29,819 nucleotides of DNA, from positions 1-29,819 of the IMG/VR virus record IMGVR_UViG_3300022200_003502. The stretch is one strand, 5' to 3'. The DNA comes from a virus. Made by a program: the position numbers and the translations under genes. Of this stretch, positions 1-9,042 are shown in pieces (within the stretch, counting starts at the first letter, position 1; each line of letters starts with the position of its first letter). The notes below the pieces were generated by a model. That model was not told the origin of the DNA and made no database searches. It worked only from the letters and a program-made list of their open reading frames with translations.

Positions 1-2
1 GT

Positions 3-533
3 ATTAATCCTACAGATAAAGCAGCTTTAATAAAAGAAATTCCTAAGCTGATGGAAGGTTACCAAGCCTTAAGAGACCCAGTCGTTACTGATATGCTTGG
101 GGCACGTATTAACCCTAGGTTATCTGCTTTAGAACGATCACCTTCAGCATCTATCGCATCTCTTATTGAGGGGAGAAGTCTCCGCACAGAGATTACAACA
201 GCCTTTAACATGAGCTTTATGGCAGATATGAGAGCAGCCTATGCAGACACAGGTTCCTTCCCTGTAGGTAGAGCCAAGCAAGAGATACTGTCAAAGAATA
301 TAGATAAAGCTGAAGCAGACTTAATGTTCAAAACCAAGCTTGAGAATCTACAGGAATTCGCTAATACAAATAGTGCTCCTACTCCAGCTACTCCAGCAGC
401 AGCTGCGCCTAAACCTAACGCAACAACCATAGCTAAACCTAAGGCTCCAACCAAAGGTGGTAAGACACAGGTAATGAAGCTTGATGGAACACCTATGTTA
501 TTCAATGGGGAGCCTGTGTATAAATATAACTAA
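3..533 (+). CDS. C-terminal part of internal virion (ejection) protein, cut by window start
   Basis: The reading frame is open from the first bases of the window, so the true start lies upstream; the ATG at 51 is internal. About 176 residues are visible. The middle is a polar helical-looking stretch, followed by an Ala/Pro/Lys-rich linker near residues 120-150 of the visible part, and a short C-terminal tail ending in KYN. I do not recognise a domain. Position is the main clue: it ends 12 bases before the gp16-like transglycosylase gene, the place held in T7 by gene 15, an internal core protein ejected into the cell. The function is therefore inferred from synteny. The Ala/Pro linker resembles the linkers in the next gene. 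Confidence 0.6.
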   Translation: MNPTDKAALIKEIPKLMEGYQALRDPVVTDMLGARINPRLSALERSPSASIASLIEGRSLRTEITTAFNMSFMADMRAAYADTGSFPVGRAKQEILSKNIDKAEADLMFKTKLENLQEFANTNSAPTPATPAAAAPKPNATTIAKPKAPTKGGKTQVMKLDGTPMLFNGEPVYKYN

Positions 534-545
534 TAAGGAATATGA

Positions 546-3500
546 ATGGCTATTTATGAAATAAAGGGTAGCTCCTATGAAATACCAGATAGTGTACAGG
601 GAGATGATCTTACAAATGCTTTCCAACAACTATCTGAGATGCCTAATCAAAGTAGTCCTTCAGTCGCTCCTTCAGTTAAACCTACACCTGCACCGAGACC
701 ACAGGTAGGAGCTAATAAACCTGATGCCCTAGCTTATCTTACAGAAACGGATAGAATCTTAGGTTATCCTAAGGGAACGTCAGCTGCTCAGATTCAACAG
801 GAGTCTAGTTTTCTAAGTGACCCTGCTGATGCAGGTGCAGGTGCTAGAGGTCTTGCACAGGTAATGCCAGCAACCTTGGCTTCCTTAGAGAAACGCTATG
901 GTCGTAAGTTTGACTTAACCAATGATAAAGATTCTCTATTCTTACATAGAGCATTAATGGTTGAGAACAATAATAAATATGGTAATCCACAAGATGCCCT
1001 AAGAGCTTATAACTCTGGGTGGGACAAGACTAAGTGGAACAATCCTGAAACTAATAACTATGTAGATAAGATATTGGGTATTAATCCAGCTCAGGCAGCA
1101 CCACCTCCACCTTCAGCTGTCCCCATGACAACTTTAGATAAAACTAAAGCTGCCTATGCTGAAGCCAAGAAAGCTTCTGAAGCTCCTCCTATAGACCCTG
1201 AGTATCAACCTTGGGCACCTATAAGAAAAGATATACCTTCTATGTCTCTTAATGATGATGAGGCATGGATTAGAGGTTCTGCACAGTTGTGGTCAATGAA
1301 GAATAGTACAGACTTTAAAGGTACTAACTCAGAGCTTGCTGAGTGGGGTAAAGATCAGATGGGTTACTTTACATATAACACTTTAGTAATGGCAAGTAGA
1401 ACAGCAAACCTAGTAGCCTATGGCACCCAAGCTGATAAAGAAGCTTACCTCTATATGATGAGAACCTACGAGAACATAGATATGTCGTGGGAAGGAACAG
1501 GTAGATTCGTCAAGGCTGTAGGCACTGACCCAATTACTTATGCAACCATTGAAACAGTAGGGTTCGGTAAATGGGCAGCAGTTATTGCAGCAAGAAAAGG
1601 TGCTGAGATAACAATACTAAAGTCCTTAGGTCGAACAGGTATTATTAGTGGTGTAGCAGGTGGTGTTCAAGAGGCTACTAGAAGCTCTGTCACTCAGAAT
1701 CTTGAGCTTGCTGTAGGTGAACGTAAAGAGTATAGCTATGGAAAGACAGCAGCTGATACAGGTATTGGTGTTGTTGCTGGTGTTGCACTTGGAACTGCTA
1801 TGGACTTTGGTCTAATGAAAGGTTCTGTACTACTTGGAGAAGGTAAAGATTGGATAGCCAATAAGTTTGGAAACATCTTCAAAGAGTATGGGATTAAACC
1901 TAAGGCTAACGTAGCACCTCCTAGAGTAGAACCTACAATGACACCTGAGGTATTACCACCAGTACCACCTTCAGCTCAACCTACAGTTACTCCAGCAGAC
2001 TCAGCTGTACCAGAGCCTATAGTAGCACCACAAGTCACTCCAGCTCCTACACCTGCTGTGGTGTCTGAAAGTCTACCTAAGGAACTCGCAGGGGCTAAAC
2101 CAAGGTGGAAGACTTCTACCATTGAGTTTGAATCTGACCTAGATAAAGCTCTGTTCATTACCTCACAGAAAACTAAGTCTAAGGCTGATGCTCAGTATAG
2201 GACATGGCTGAAGACACAGGGTCTTGATGATGCTCAGATAGATACCTTAGGTCAACAGGTAAGAGCAGGTCTTAAAGAAGCTATTACTGAAGAAGGTAAT
2301 GTAATTAGGTTAGGTAGAGTAGCACCTGAGAAAACGGCTGTCACAGAAGCTCCACAAGCTCCTAAAGTAGATGAACCTACACAAGTAGCAGGGGAGCAAC
2401 CTAGCGTGGCTTCAGAGGCTCCTACAGAGCGCACAGACCCCTTTGGAGAACCCTTGCCTAAAGATGATGTTAACCTTACGGTAGCAGAAGAGAAGGCAGC
2501 TATTGCTAGACAACAAGCAGGGAGACTACCTGAAGATAACATTGCACCTGTCCTTAAAGGAGAACCTGTACGCATAGAAACACCTAAGATGAACACAGGT
2601 CTTCGTTCAACTACCCCTACAGACTTTGAACTAACAGCTGGTGCAAAGGTTATTGCAGAGCAGTTCCGTAAGCTCATACCTGAAGACTTAGGTAAGGTGA
2701 TGGAACAGCTGAGGATGGGACAAGGAAGCTACTCCTTAGAAGAACAACGCTTCATATCTCTAGGTGTTCGCTTATATAGAGATGAACAACGCTTAGTTCT
2801 CGCAAAGCTTGAGAAAGCATTAAGCCTAGAGAAAGAACCACAGCTAGTTACTTCTTTACAGAAACAAATAGATGAGCATTTAGAAACCTTTAGACCCCTA
2901 TATTTAGCAAGTGATGCCTATGGTTCTTACTATGGTTCTGCATTACGTGACTTAAGGCTTGGCTCTTCTGTCAAAGAAACTGTTGAATCAATCATGGCAG
3001 AGAACCCTAAGCTCTCTAAAGAAGAAGCTAATGCAACCTTAGTTAAGATGTTGGATGATGAAATTAAAGCTAAGGATGCTCAGAATGTTATTGACAACCT
3101 TACCCTTAAGTATGACCAAGCAATTGTTAAGGGAGACTTCGTAGAAGCAGGGAAGATTGCAGCAGAGAAGTTTACTCACACACAGATTCTTGCAGGTGAG
3201 GTAGTTGCTGATGGTGCTGGGTTCTGGAGAAAACTAAATGAATGGGCTATTTCTATGGTGTTCTCTACCACCACAGTTATTATAAATATTATCCCATCTC
3301 TAGCTAAGACATTAGTTCTTCCTTTCACAAGAGGGATTAATGCTGACCCACTACAGAGGGCAACTAGGGTAGAGATTATGGCAACTTACTCAGCCATGCT
3401 CTCCACAGTGAATGGAACAGGTAGAAGTGCTTGGGCTGCTGCCAGTGCTGCCTATAGGTATGAACAATCCATTCTTACAAGAGATGGTATGAGATTACTA

Positions 3501-5267
3501 GAAAGTGAAATGGCAATTAAAGGTAAAAAAGGTGGTTGGATACGCTTCTTCCCTAGAGTTCTCAACATGACAGATGAGTTCTTAACCCAAGTTAACTACA
3601 CAGGGTATGTCGCAGGTAGAGCAGGGGCACGAGCCGCTTTAGATGGAACTGATAGAGGACTTAAAGGTAAAGCTTTAGATAAGTTTATTAAAGAAGAGGT
3701 GGCTAATGCAGTTGATAACGCCTTCCTTCCAGAGTCATCAGAAGCCTTGATACAACCCATCATTAACAAGGGTAAGAACCTTGGTCTCAAGGGAGAAGAG
3801 CTCACTACCTATGTAAATAAAGAAGTCACTAGAGGCACAGATGCTCTTAGACATGGCACTGATAAAGAGGCAATAGGTATTGCTCAGGATACGCTATATA
3901 AACGTAGGTTTTCTGGGGAAGGAACCACCTCCTTTATGGCTAAGAAGTATGAAGAATTTACAAACGGTATTCCAGCTTGGAGATTCTTGTGTGGACAACT
4001 ATTCTTTAGAACACCTATACGTGTATTTGAAGAAGGTATTAGGTTAACACCAGCATTGAACCTCCTAGCTCCTAACTTTGTAGCTGATCTATCTGGAAAG
4101 AATGGTACTGCAAGAATGTTAAGGGCTAAGTCTGAAGCAACTATCTCAATGATGGTCTTTGGGCAACTAGCTAACTTAATGAGTCAAGGCAGAGTTACTG
4201 GTGATGGGGCTTATGATAACTATAAGCAAGGAAATGCTGGTGACGATACAAATAAAGCACCTAAGTATTCTATTAAAAATGAAGATGGAAGCTATTGGTC
4301 ATACCGCTACATGGAGCCAATATCAACACCTTTTAAGATTACCTTGAATGCAATGGAACGCCTAGATACTCTTTATATAAGACAAGCACAGGGAGAAGAT
4401 ATTCCTGAGAGTGCCTTTGAAGAGATAGGACAATTCATGTCTATAGGGCTTGTCTCTATTGCAATGGCTCTTAAGAGTGCAAACCTCGTAGCAGGTGTTA
4501 GTGGTGCCTTCGATATTGCTGGTGCAGCTATAGACCCAGATGGGTCAGCCTCAACATCCCTAAGAATGCTTGGGGACAAACTCTCCCTCTTAGTTCCTAG
4601 GCAAGCAGTTAAGGTTGCTAAGACTATGAACCCTGAGATGATTGACCCTGTCACCTTTAAGCAGGTAGTCTCAGCCAAGCTAGACCCATTTAGTCTTGTA
4701 GAGGCACGTTTGGATGCAACAGGACACCACATGAAGGGACTTAAGTCTACCAAGGCTTATGATGTATTAGGCAACGCAAGGACTATGACCGATATAGGTG
4801 TGATGTGGAATGTCTTCTCTACTACCTCTCAAGAGGAGCTAGATAAAGGAAGGACTCCTACAGAACTATATGTCGTTGCGGAGCTTGATAGATTATCTAA
4901 AGAAACAGGTGCCTCCTTTATTCCTCCTATAAAACATCCTAAGCTTGGTTCATTAGACCTTAGGACTATAGAGACTCAAGATGGGAAGATGACTCTATAT
5001 GATAAGTGGCAAGAACTTTATAAAGCTACTAATCCAGCAGTAAAACTAGAGCCGATATTGAGAGCTGATATTCCTGATGGTACTAACCTCTACAAAGGTG
5101 TCAGGGTTACTGAGGTACAAAAGATGCTTCACACTCTACAGGAAGCAGCCTTCTCCGAACTGTTGGCACAGGAGGCGGTGCTAGTTAAAGCTTACCAAGA
5201 TCATATAATAAATAAAACTCAGGGTGAATTCGGACTTAGAGATAACCCTAGACCAAACCATAACTAA
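546..5267 (+). CDS. gp16-like internal virion protein with N-terminal lytic transglycosylase domain
   Basis: This 1573-residue protein is longer than T7 gp16 (about 1318). Residues about 60-175 form a soluble lytic transglycosylase domain: QQES with candidate catalytic Glu86, then GARGLAQVMPAT and AYNSG motifs. In T7, gp16 is ejected with the DNA, opens the peptidoglycan and helps form the trans-envelope conduit. Two Pro/Ala/Val-rich linkers follow (about residues 455-515 and 595-680), then a long helical region with hydrophobic patches around residues 900-930 that could insert in the inner membrane. The start at 546 has AAGGA six bases upstream; the overlapping ATG at 542 stops after five codons. 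It sits between the gp15-like gene and the tail fibre, as in T7. The family assignment is firm; the roles of the middle and C-terminal parts are inferred from T7. Confidence 0.9.
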   Translation: MAIYEIKGSSYEIPDSVQGDDLTNAFQQLSEMPNQSSPSVAPSVKPTPAPRPQVGANKPDALAYLTETDRILGYPKGTSAAQIQQESSFLSDPADAGAGARGLAQVMPATLASLEKRYGRKFDLTNDKDSLFLHRALMVENNNKYGNPQDALRAYNSGWDKTKWNNPETNNYVDKILGINPAQAAPPPPSAVPMTTLDKTKAAYAEAKKASEAPPIDPEYQPWAPIRKDIPSMSLNDDEAWIRGSAQLWSMKNSTDFKGTNSELAEWGKDQMGYFTYNTLVMASRTANLVAYGTQADKEAYLYMMRTYENIDMSWEGTGRFVKAVGTDPITYATIETVGFGKWAAVIAARKGAEITILKSLGRTGIISGVAGGVQEATRSSVTQNLELAVGERKEYSYGKTAADTGIGVVAGVALGTAMDFGLMKGSVLLGEGKDWIANKFGNIFKEYGIKPKANVAPPRVEPTMTPEVLPPVPPSAQPTVTPADSAVPEPIVAPQVTPAPTPAVVSESLPKELAGAKPRWKTSTIEFESDLDKALFITSQKTKSKADAQYRTWLKTQGLDDAQIDTLGQQVRAGLKEAITEEGNVIRLGRVAPEKTAVTEAPQAPKVDEPTQVAGEQPSVASEAPTERTDPFGEPLPKDDVNLTVAEEKAAIARQQAGRLPEDNIAPVLKGEPVRIETPKMNTGLRSTTPTDFELTAGAKVIAEQFRKLIPEDLGKVMEQLRMGQGSYSLEEQRFISLGVRLYRDEQRLVLAKLEKALSLEKEPQLVTSLQKQIDEHLETFRPLYLASDAYGSYYGSALRDLRLGSSVKETVESIMAENPKLSKEEANATLVKMLDDEIKAKDAQNVIDNLTLKYDQAIVKGDFVEAGKIAAEKFTHTQILAGEVVADGAGFWRKLNEWAISMVFSTTTVIINIIPSLAKTLVLPFTRGINADPLQRATRVEIMATYSAMLSTVNGTGRSAWAAASAAYRYEQSILTRDGMRLLESEMAIKGKKGGWIRFFPRVLNMTDEFLTQVNYTGYVAGRAGARAALDGTDRGLKGKALDKFIKEEVANAVDNAFLPESSEALIQPIINKGKNLGLKGEELTTYVNKEVTRGTDALRHGTDKEAIGIAQDTLYKRRFSGEGTTSFMAKKYEEFTNGIPAWRFLCGQLFFRTPIRVFEEGIRLTPALNLLAPNFVADLSGKNGTARMLRAKSEATISMMVFGQLANLMSQGRVTGDGAYDNYKQGNAGDDTNKAPKYSIKNEDGSYWSYRYMEPISTPFKITLNAMERLDTLYIRQAQGEDIPESAFEEIGQFMSIGLVSIAMALKSANLVAGVSGAFDIAGAAIDPDGSASTSLRMLGDKLSLLVPRQAVKVAKTMNPEMIDPVTFKQVVSAKLDPFSLVEARLDATGHHMKGLKSTKAYDVLGNARTMTDIGVMWNVFSTTSQEELDKGRTPTELYVVAELDRLSKETGASFIPPIKHPKLGSLDLRTIETQDGKMTLYDKWQELYKATNPAVKLEPILRADIPDGTNLYKGVRVTEVQKMLHTLQEAAFSELLAQEAVLVKAYQDHIINKTQGEFGLRDNPRPNHN

Positions 5268-5273
5268 CCCACA

Positions 5274-5306
5274 AAGCCCTTAGGTAACACTAGGGGCTTT
5301 TCTTTT
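5274..5306 (+). terminator. Rho-independent terminator after gp16-like gene
   Basis: A 10-bp stem (5274-5283 with 5290-5299, one G-U pair) encloses a 6-base loop and is followed by TTTTCTTTT. It lies between the stop of the gp16-like gene and the ribosome binding site of the tail fibre gene, so it would set the level of fibre transcript. Confidence 0.75.
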
Positions 5307-5317
5307 GGAGAAACACA

Positions 5318-6337
5318 GTGGCATATAGTTACGTTAACTACACAGGTAATGGAAGTACGCTTAATTATACATTTAGCTTCCCTTATCTTAATACTACCCA
5401 CATTACAGTAAGTGTCGAAGGTGTTATTACAACAGCTTATACATTCCTTAATAACAGCACCATCACCTTTACGAGTGCTCCTACAGGTCTCATTCAGATT
5501 CGTAGGTTCACACCTAAAGATACACCTATTGTTGACTTCCAAGATGGCTCAGTGCTCCTTGAGAAAGACCTCGATCTTTCAGTTACATACAACCTATATA
5601 TTGCCCAAGAGACTGATGACATTGTTAAGGAAAGTATCTTTACAGATACCGACTTTACGTTAACAGCCAGTGGTAAGAGAATATCTAACGTAGGAGACCC
5701 TGTTAATCAACAGGATGCTGTCACTAAAGACTGGGCAGAGAACAATGGTAGTTCTCAGGTAGCCCTTGCAATCATACAAGCTAACCTAGCGACAACCAAT
5801 GGTCAAGTCCAAGTGGCTCTAGCTACAACACAAGCTAATCTTGCGACAACCAATGGTCAAGCTCAAGTAGCTCTAGCGACAACACAGGCTAACTTAGCGA
5901 CTACTAATGGTCAAGCACAGGTAGCCCTAGCAACAACTCAAGCAACTAACTCAGCTTTATCAGCCTCAGCTTCAGCTCAAAGTGCTATTAATAGTCTAGC
6001 GGCAGTAGGTTCTAGTGTAACTAAAACAACCGCAACAGGTTCAGCAGTATTACCAGTAGGCACAACAGCGCAACGAGATGCAGGAACGCCTTTGGGCTAT
6101 CTCCGTTATAACTCCACACTCACTCAATTTGAAGGCTATGGTGTCACAGGCTGGGGTGCAGTTGGTGGCGGTGCTACAGGTGGAGGCACTGATGCAGTCT
6201 TCTATCTAAACGGTCAGACCGTAACCTCAAACTACACAATCCCCACAGGTCAAAACGCAGGTTCATTTGGCACAGTAACAGTTGCTGATGGAGTCTTAGT
6301 AACGATACCTGATGGTTCAACATGGAGTACAACTTAA
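5318..6337 (+). CDS. Tail fibre protein, T7 gp17-like N-terminal domain
   Basis: Residues 1 to about 130 match the T7 tail fibre N-terminal family: YVNYTGNGSTLNYTFSFPYL near the start, then VDFQDGSVLLEKDLDL. This domain anchors the fibre to the tail. A heptad-like segment with three 18-residue tandem repeats follows (residues 154-207), then a Ser/Ala-rich stalk and a Gly-rich end. The protein has only 339 residues against 553 in T7, and lacks an obvious large receptor-binding tip, so the distal part is probably supplied by the small proteins encoded next. The start is GTG, with GGAG seven bases upstream. The stop overlaps the next start (TAATG). The call rests on the N-terminal domain and on synteny. 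Confidence 0.88.
   Translation: MAYSYVNYTGNGSTLNYTFSFPYLNTTHITVSVEGVITTAYTFLNNSTITFTSAPTGLIQIRRFTPKDTPIVDFQDGSVLLEKDLDLSVTYNLYIAQETDDIVKESIFTDTDFTLTASGKRISNVGDPVNQQDAVTKDWAENNGSSQVALAIIQANLATTNGQVQVALATTQANLATTNGQAQVALATTQANLATTNGQAQVALATTQATNSALSASASAQSAINSLAAVGSSVTKTTATGSAVLPVGTTAQRDAGTPLGYLRYNSTLTQFEGYGVTGWGAVGGGATGGGTDAVFYLNGQTVTSNYTIPTGQNAGSFGTVTVADGVLVTIPDGSTWSTT
5777..5938 (+). repeat. Three 54-bp tandem repeats in tail fibre gene
   Basis: Three in-frame copies encode the 18-residue unit QANLATTNGQ(V/A)QVALATT. Protein copies are almost identical while the DNA copies differ at several third positions, so selection has kept the protein repeat. It is probably a coiled-coil or beta-helical stalk whose copy number sets fibre length. 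Confidence 0.9.
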
Positions 6338-6867
6338 TGGCTGTAATTATAAATGGAACGACAGGCGTAAGCCTTGTTCAAGACGGCACGATTACACCAG
6401 CGAAAACTACAGGTCAGCATGTATGCGCTCAGATAGTTACTTTTCAGACTGGGGCGGTGGCTACTGGTACAACAGTAATTCCTTTTGATAATACCGTCCC
6501 TCAGATTACTGAGGGGACTCAATTTCTGAGTTTATCTATTACACCAACAAACGCTTCTAGTACGCTAGAGATTACAGTTAGTACACAAGCAGCTCATTCA
6601 GACTTATCAGGGATAGCCACAGCTTTATTTCAAGACTCAGGTACTAATGCAATAGCAGCAATGGTGCAGCTTAATAGTGTAGTTAATGGGTCAGCCTCAG
6701 TAAATTTTACTCATTTTATGGCATCAGGTACAACATTATCAACTACTTTTAAGGTAAGAGTTGGGGCAGGTGGGCCAGGAACGCTTACATTTAATGGCAC
6801 AAGTGGCAGTCAGATACTTGGCGGCGTAATGGCTTCTCGCATAACAATTAAGGAGTACCTACCATAA
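6337..6867 (+). CDS. Putative tail fibre tip or fibre-associated protein 1
   Basis: This Thr/Ser/Val-rich protein of 176 residues begins MAVIINGTTGVSLVQDG, a start common in phage fibre and tip proteins, and ends in a beta-strand-rich C-terminal half that resembles trimeric C1q-like tips. An in-frame ATG at 6322 exists, but the ATG at 6337 overlaps the stop of the tail fibre gene as TAATG and has GGAG nine bases upstream, so I chose it. It lies directly after the short gp17-like fibre. Function is inferred from composition and position; no catalytic motif is seen. It could instead be a head decoration protein. Confidence 0.65.
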   Translation: MAVIINGTTGVSLVQDGTITPAKTTGQHVCAQIVTFQTGAVATGTTVIPFDNTVPQITEGTQFLSLSITPTNASSTLEITVSTQAAHSDLSGIATALFQDSGTNAIAAMVQLNSVVNGSASVNFTHFMASGTTLSTTFKVRVGAGGPGTLTFNGTSGSQILGGVMASRITIKEYLP

Positions 6868-7514
6868 TGGCTGGACAACTAAAAGTATCACAGATTCAAC
6901 TTGGCGACTCAGCCACAGCCACCAATAACTTTGTACTCCAAACTGCACTAGATGGCACTGCAAAGTTGTCAAGGGGTAATGTTGGGGCTACTACTCAAGA
7001 TGTATTGACTGTGGGGGCTGATGGCCTTATTAACACTACCAAGCAGTTAACAATGGGTACAGCACAAGCAACAACATCAGGCACTTCATTTGACTTTACT
7101 GGTATTCCTAGTTGGGCTAAGAGGATTACTGTGATGCTTAGTGGTGTTAGTACGAATGGTACTTCTTTTCTTATGGTTAAACTAGGAAATGGCTCTATTG
7201 TGTCGACTGGCTACTCATACGCAGGAGGCTATTATGGTGTAGGGTCTTATAACTCAATATTATCTACAGCAGGTTTTACAATAGTAGGCGGTGGCGCTCC
7301 CATGAGTCGTAGTGGCTCAATGGTTCTTAATCTACAGTCTAATAACACATGGATAGCAACTTTTACAGGAGCTACCGTAACTGGGGATTTAATAGGGTTA
7401 ACAGGTGGTGGTTCTGTAGCTCTATCAGGCACACTAGACCGCCTACGCCTTACCACAGCCAATGGCACAGATGTATTCGATGCTGGTTCTGTTAACGTAA
7501 TGTGGGAGGGATAA
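6867..7514 (+). CDS. Putative tail fibre tip or fibre-associated protein 2
   Basis: This protein of 215 residues is rich in Gly, Ser and Thr, with few charged residues. It begins MAGQLKVSQIQLGDSATATN, an N-terminal pattern (name-tag phrase followed by 'F.LQT..DGT..L.RGN') frequent in phage fibre tips. The C-terminal half has Gly-rich turns and short beta strands. It starts on the stop of the preceding gene (TAATG), with AAGGAG about a dozen bases upstream, so it is probably translated by coupling. Role in receptor binding is inferred from neighbours and composition. Confidence 0.62.
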   Translation: MAGQLKVSQIQLGDSATATNNFVLQTALDGTAKLSRGNVGATTQDVLTVGADGLINTTKQLTMGTAQATTSGTSFDFTGIPSWAKRITVMLSGVSTNGTSFLMVKLGNGSIVSTGYSYAGGYYGVGSYNSILSTAGFTIVGGGAPMSRSGSMVLNLQSNNTWIATFTGATVTGDLIGLTGGGSVALSGTLDRLRLTTANGTDVFDAGSVNVMWEG

Positions 7515-7517
7515 CCT

Positions 7518-7973
7518 ATGACCATAACATTTTCACCACGCACAGGTGTCAGCGGAATCCTCCAAGATGGCGTTGAGGTTGTCACCATAGGGGCAACTGG
7601 GATAACTGCTGGTATTCCTGCGGCTACAACTGCTGAGATTCAAGCTGGCACTATTACTAATAAGTTCGTGACTCCTGCAACCGCAGGGGCTTTGGCTTTA
7701 GGTGTTGGGCAGACTTGGCAGGATGTTACTGGTAGTAGGGTAAGCGGTACGACATATTATAACACTACTGGAAAACCAATTCAGCTTGATGTAATTGCAA
7801 CTAACCCGGGAACTCATAGTAATTTTATTATTACTATTAATGGCGTATCTCTTGGGTCTGTCTATGCAGGGGCGGTTGCAAGTCATGATAATAGAAATAC
7901 CATAGTTCCTAATGGGCAAAGCTATTTATTAACTACTTCAGGTTCTTTTTTTCAGTGGTCAGAACTACGTTAA
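7518..7973 (+). CDS. Putative tail fibre tip or fibre-associated protein 3
   Basis: This 151-residue protein has the segment AGTITNKFVTPATAGALALG followed by GQTWQDVTGSR and TYYNTTGKPI, a string I recognise from the distal ends of many phage tail fibres. Its N-terminus (TFSPRTGVSGILQDG) shares the TGVS..QDG pattern with the first tip-like gene, which suggests a shared attachment segment. GGGAGGG seven bases upstream supports the ATG at 7518. It completes a run of three small fibre-type genes and may act together with, or as an alternative to, the others. Confidence 0.68.
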   Translation: MTITFSPRTGVSGILQDGVEVVTIGATGITAGIPAATTAEIQAGTITNKFVTPATAGALALGVGQTWQDVTGSRVSGTTYYNTTGKPIQLDVIATNPGTHSNFIITINGVSLGSVYAGAVASHDNRNTIVPNGQSYLLTTSGSFFQWSELR

Positions 7974-7982
7974 GGAAACCCT

Positions 7983-8318
7983 ATGCCATACTTTAAAGAT
8001 ACACAAAACAACCTTCACCACCTAGATGACGCTCAATTCATCTACCTTTTACCCGAGGGTTCACTAGAGATTACTGATGAAGAAGCCGAAGCAATCCGTT
8101 TAGCTGCAATTCCTGTACTTCCTGAGCCTACCTATCAAGAGCTACGAGCCTTAGCATATCCAACCATCCAATCGCAGTTAGATATGCAGTACCACGATAC
8201 GTTAGACGGTACGACAACTTGGGAAGACTCTATTACTGCGGTGAAGCTGGAGTTTCCGAAGTCTGTTGAACCTACAGTTGAACCTCAGCCAGAGCCTCAG
8301 CCAGAGTCAGTAGCATGA
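7983..8318 (+). CDS. Putative tail fibre assembly chaperone-like protein
   Basis: This acidic 111-residue protein has a short N-terminal beta-like segment and a C-terminal helical part with the pattern YP.IQSQLDMQYHDTLDGTTTW followed by AVK.EFPK. That pattern recurs in small phage proteins placed just after tail fibre genes, including fibre chaperone and XkdW-like proteins. The tail is a Pro-Glu-Gln repeat (PEPQPEPQPE). AAGGAAA lies just upstream of the ATG. Its stop overlaps the start of the next gene. The chaperone role is inferred; it might be a minor virion protein. Confidence 0.5.
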   Translation: MPYFKDTQNNLHHLDDAQFIYLLPEGSLEITDEEAEAIRLAAIPVLPEPTYQELRALAYPTIQSQLDMQYHDTLDGTTTWEDSITAVKLEFPKSVEPTVEPQPEPQPESVA

Positions 8319-8851
8319 TGTATTTACAATGGTTAATCTCATGGCCTTTCTCATGGCTTGCTACGTTGGCTACTTGGGTTCTTGCGCCAATATTAGCCCT
8401 GCCTTTATTCATCACTAAGATTGATGGGCGTGAGTGGCTTATCCCACAAGTACGTTATTTCCAAACGCATGATGCACCAGTAGACGAGTGGTATAGATCA
8501 ACTTACTGGAAGTCATGTAACTGGCTTACATGGGATTTTACTAAGGCTACTCATCGCTACCTAGCTCGTTACTTTTGGATGTGTCGTAACCCTGCCTATG
8601 GCTTTGCTTATCATGTATTGGGGGTTAAACCTACGCAAGATAAAGTAGTTACAGGTTCAGTAGGTAAATGGGATAGCGGTGTTTCTAATTGGGAATTTAC
8701 AGATTGGGGATCAGCGTTCAACTTTAGGGCGCAATGGTTCTTCACGACTAACTTCTACCTGAGAATTAACATCGGCTGGAAACAGCACACTGGGTTTGCT
8801 AAGGTCATGCTCGCCACGTTTATTATGATAAGAAAATGGACAGCCGCTTAA
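8315..8851 (+). CDS. Conserved phage membrane-associated protein, function unknown
   Basis: This 178-residue protein is rich in Trp, Phe and Tyr. Residues about 5-35 form a long hydrophobic segment, probably one or two membrane spans, and the rest is an aromatic, basic region (YRSTYWKSCNWLTWDFTKAT). I recognise the general type as a conserved phage protein found near tail and lysis genes, but no function is known to me. It overlaps the previous stop by ATGA and ends in a terminator that covers its stop codon. Its place beside the holin-like gene makes a lysis or envelope role possible; this is only inference. Confidence 0.6.
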   Translation: MMYLQWLISWPFSWLATLATWVLAPILALPLFITKIDGREWLIPQVRYFQTHDAPVDEWYRSTYWKSCNWLTWDFTKATHRYLARYFWMCRNPAYGFAYHVLGVKPTQDKVVTGSVGKWDSGVSNWEFTDWGSAFNFRAQWFFTTNFYLRINIGWKQHTGFAKVMLATFIMIRKWTAA

Positions 8852-8863
8852 TTGCGGTTTTTT
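8842..8863 (+). terminator. Short Rho-independent terminator overlapping a stop codon
   Basis: AGCCGC (8842-8847) pairs with GCGGTT (8854-8859) around a TTAATT loop, and six T's follow. The stem contains the last codons of the upstream gene. The stem is short, so termination may be partial and let the holin and terminase genes be read. Confidence 0.6.
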
Positions 8864-8880
8864 AAGCCTAAAGGGTAAGC

Positions 8881-9042
8881 ATGGAACACGAAAACATAAA
8901 ACACATAATTGATACATTATCCATAGGAGGTGTAATGGCTACACTTGCAGGTTGGCTTCCAGCTATTGCTGCCCTAGCTTCTCTAGTATGGACAATCATA
9001 CGAATTATGGAAACTAAGACAGTACAAAGGTGGTTATCATGA
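8881..9042 (+). CDS. Holin-like small membrane protein
   Basis: This 53-residue protein has an amphipathic polar N-terminus (MEHENIKHIIDTLS), one clear hydrophobic segment with central TLAGWLPAIAALASLVWTII, and a basic tail. That plan matches small class II/III-type holins of T7-like phages, where gene 17.5 precedes the terminase genes. AAAGGG lies about six bases upstream of the ATG. It overlaps the small terminase gene by ATGA. As a holin it would permeabilise the inner membrane and control release of the amidase encoded at 20647. The call rests on size, one span and position. Confidence 0.7.
   Translation: MEHENIKHIIDTLSIGGVMATLAGWLPAIAALASLVWTIIRIMETKTVQRWLS

Noticed and set aside
2252-2677. 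141-residue minus-strand open frame in the gp16-like gene
   Set aside because: It lies opposite an Ala/Pro-rich linker of the long structural gene, where reversed codons rarely give stops. No start signals.
5412-5663. 83-residue + strand frame inside the tail fibre gene
   Set aside because: It overlaps the conserved fibre N-terminal domain in another frame and has no ribosome site.
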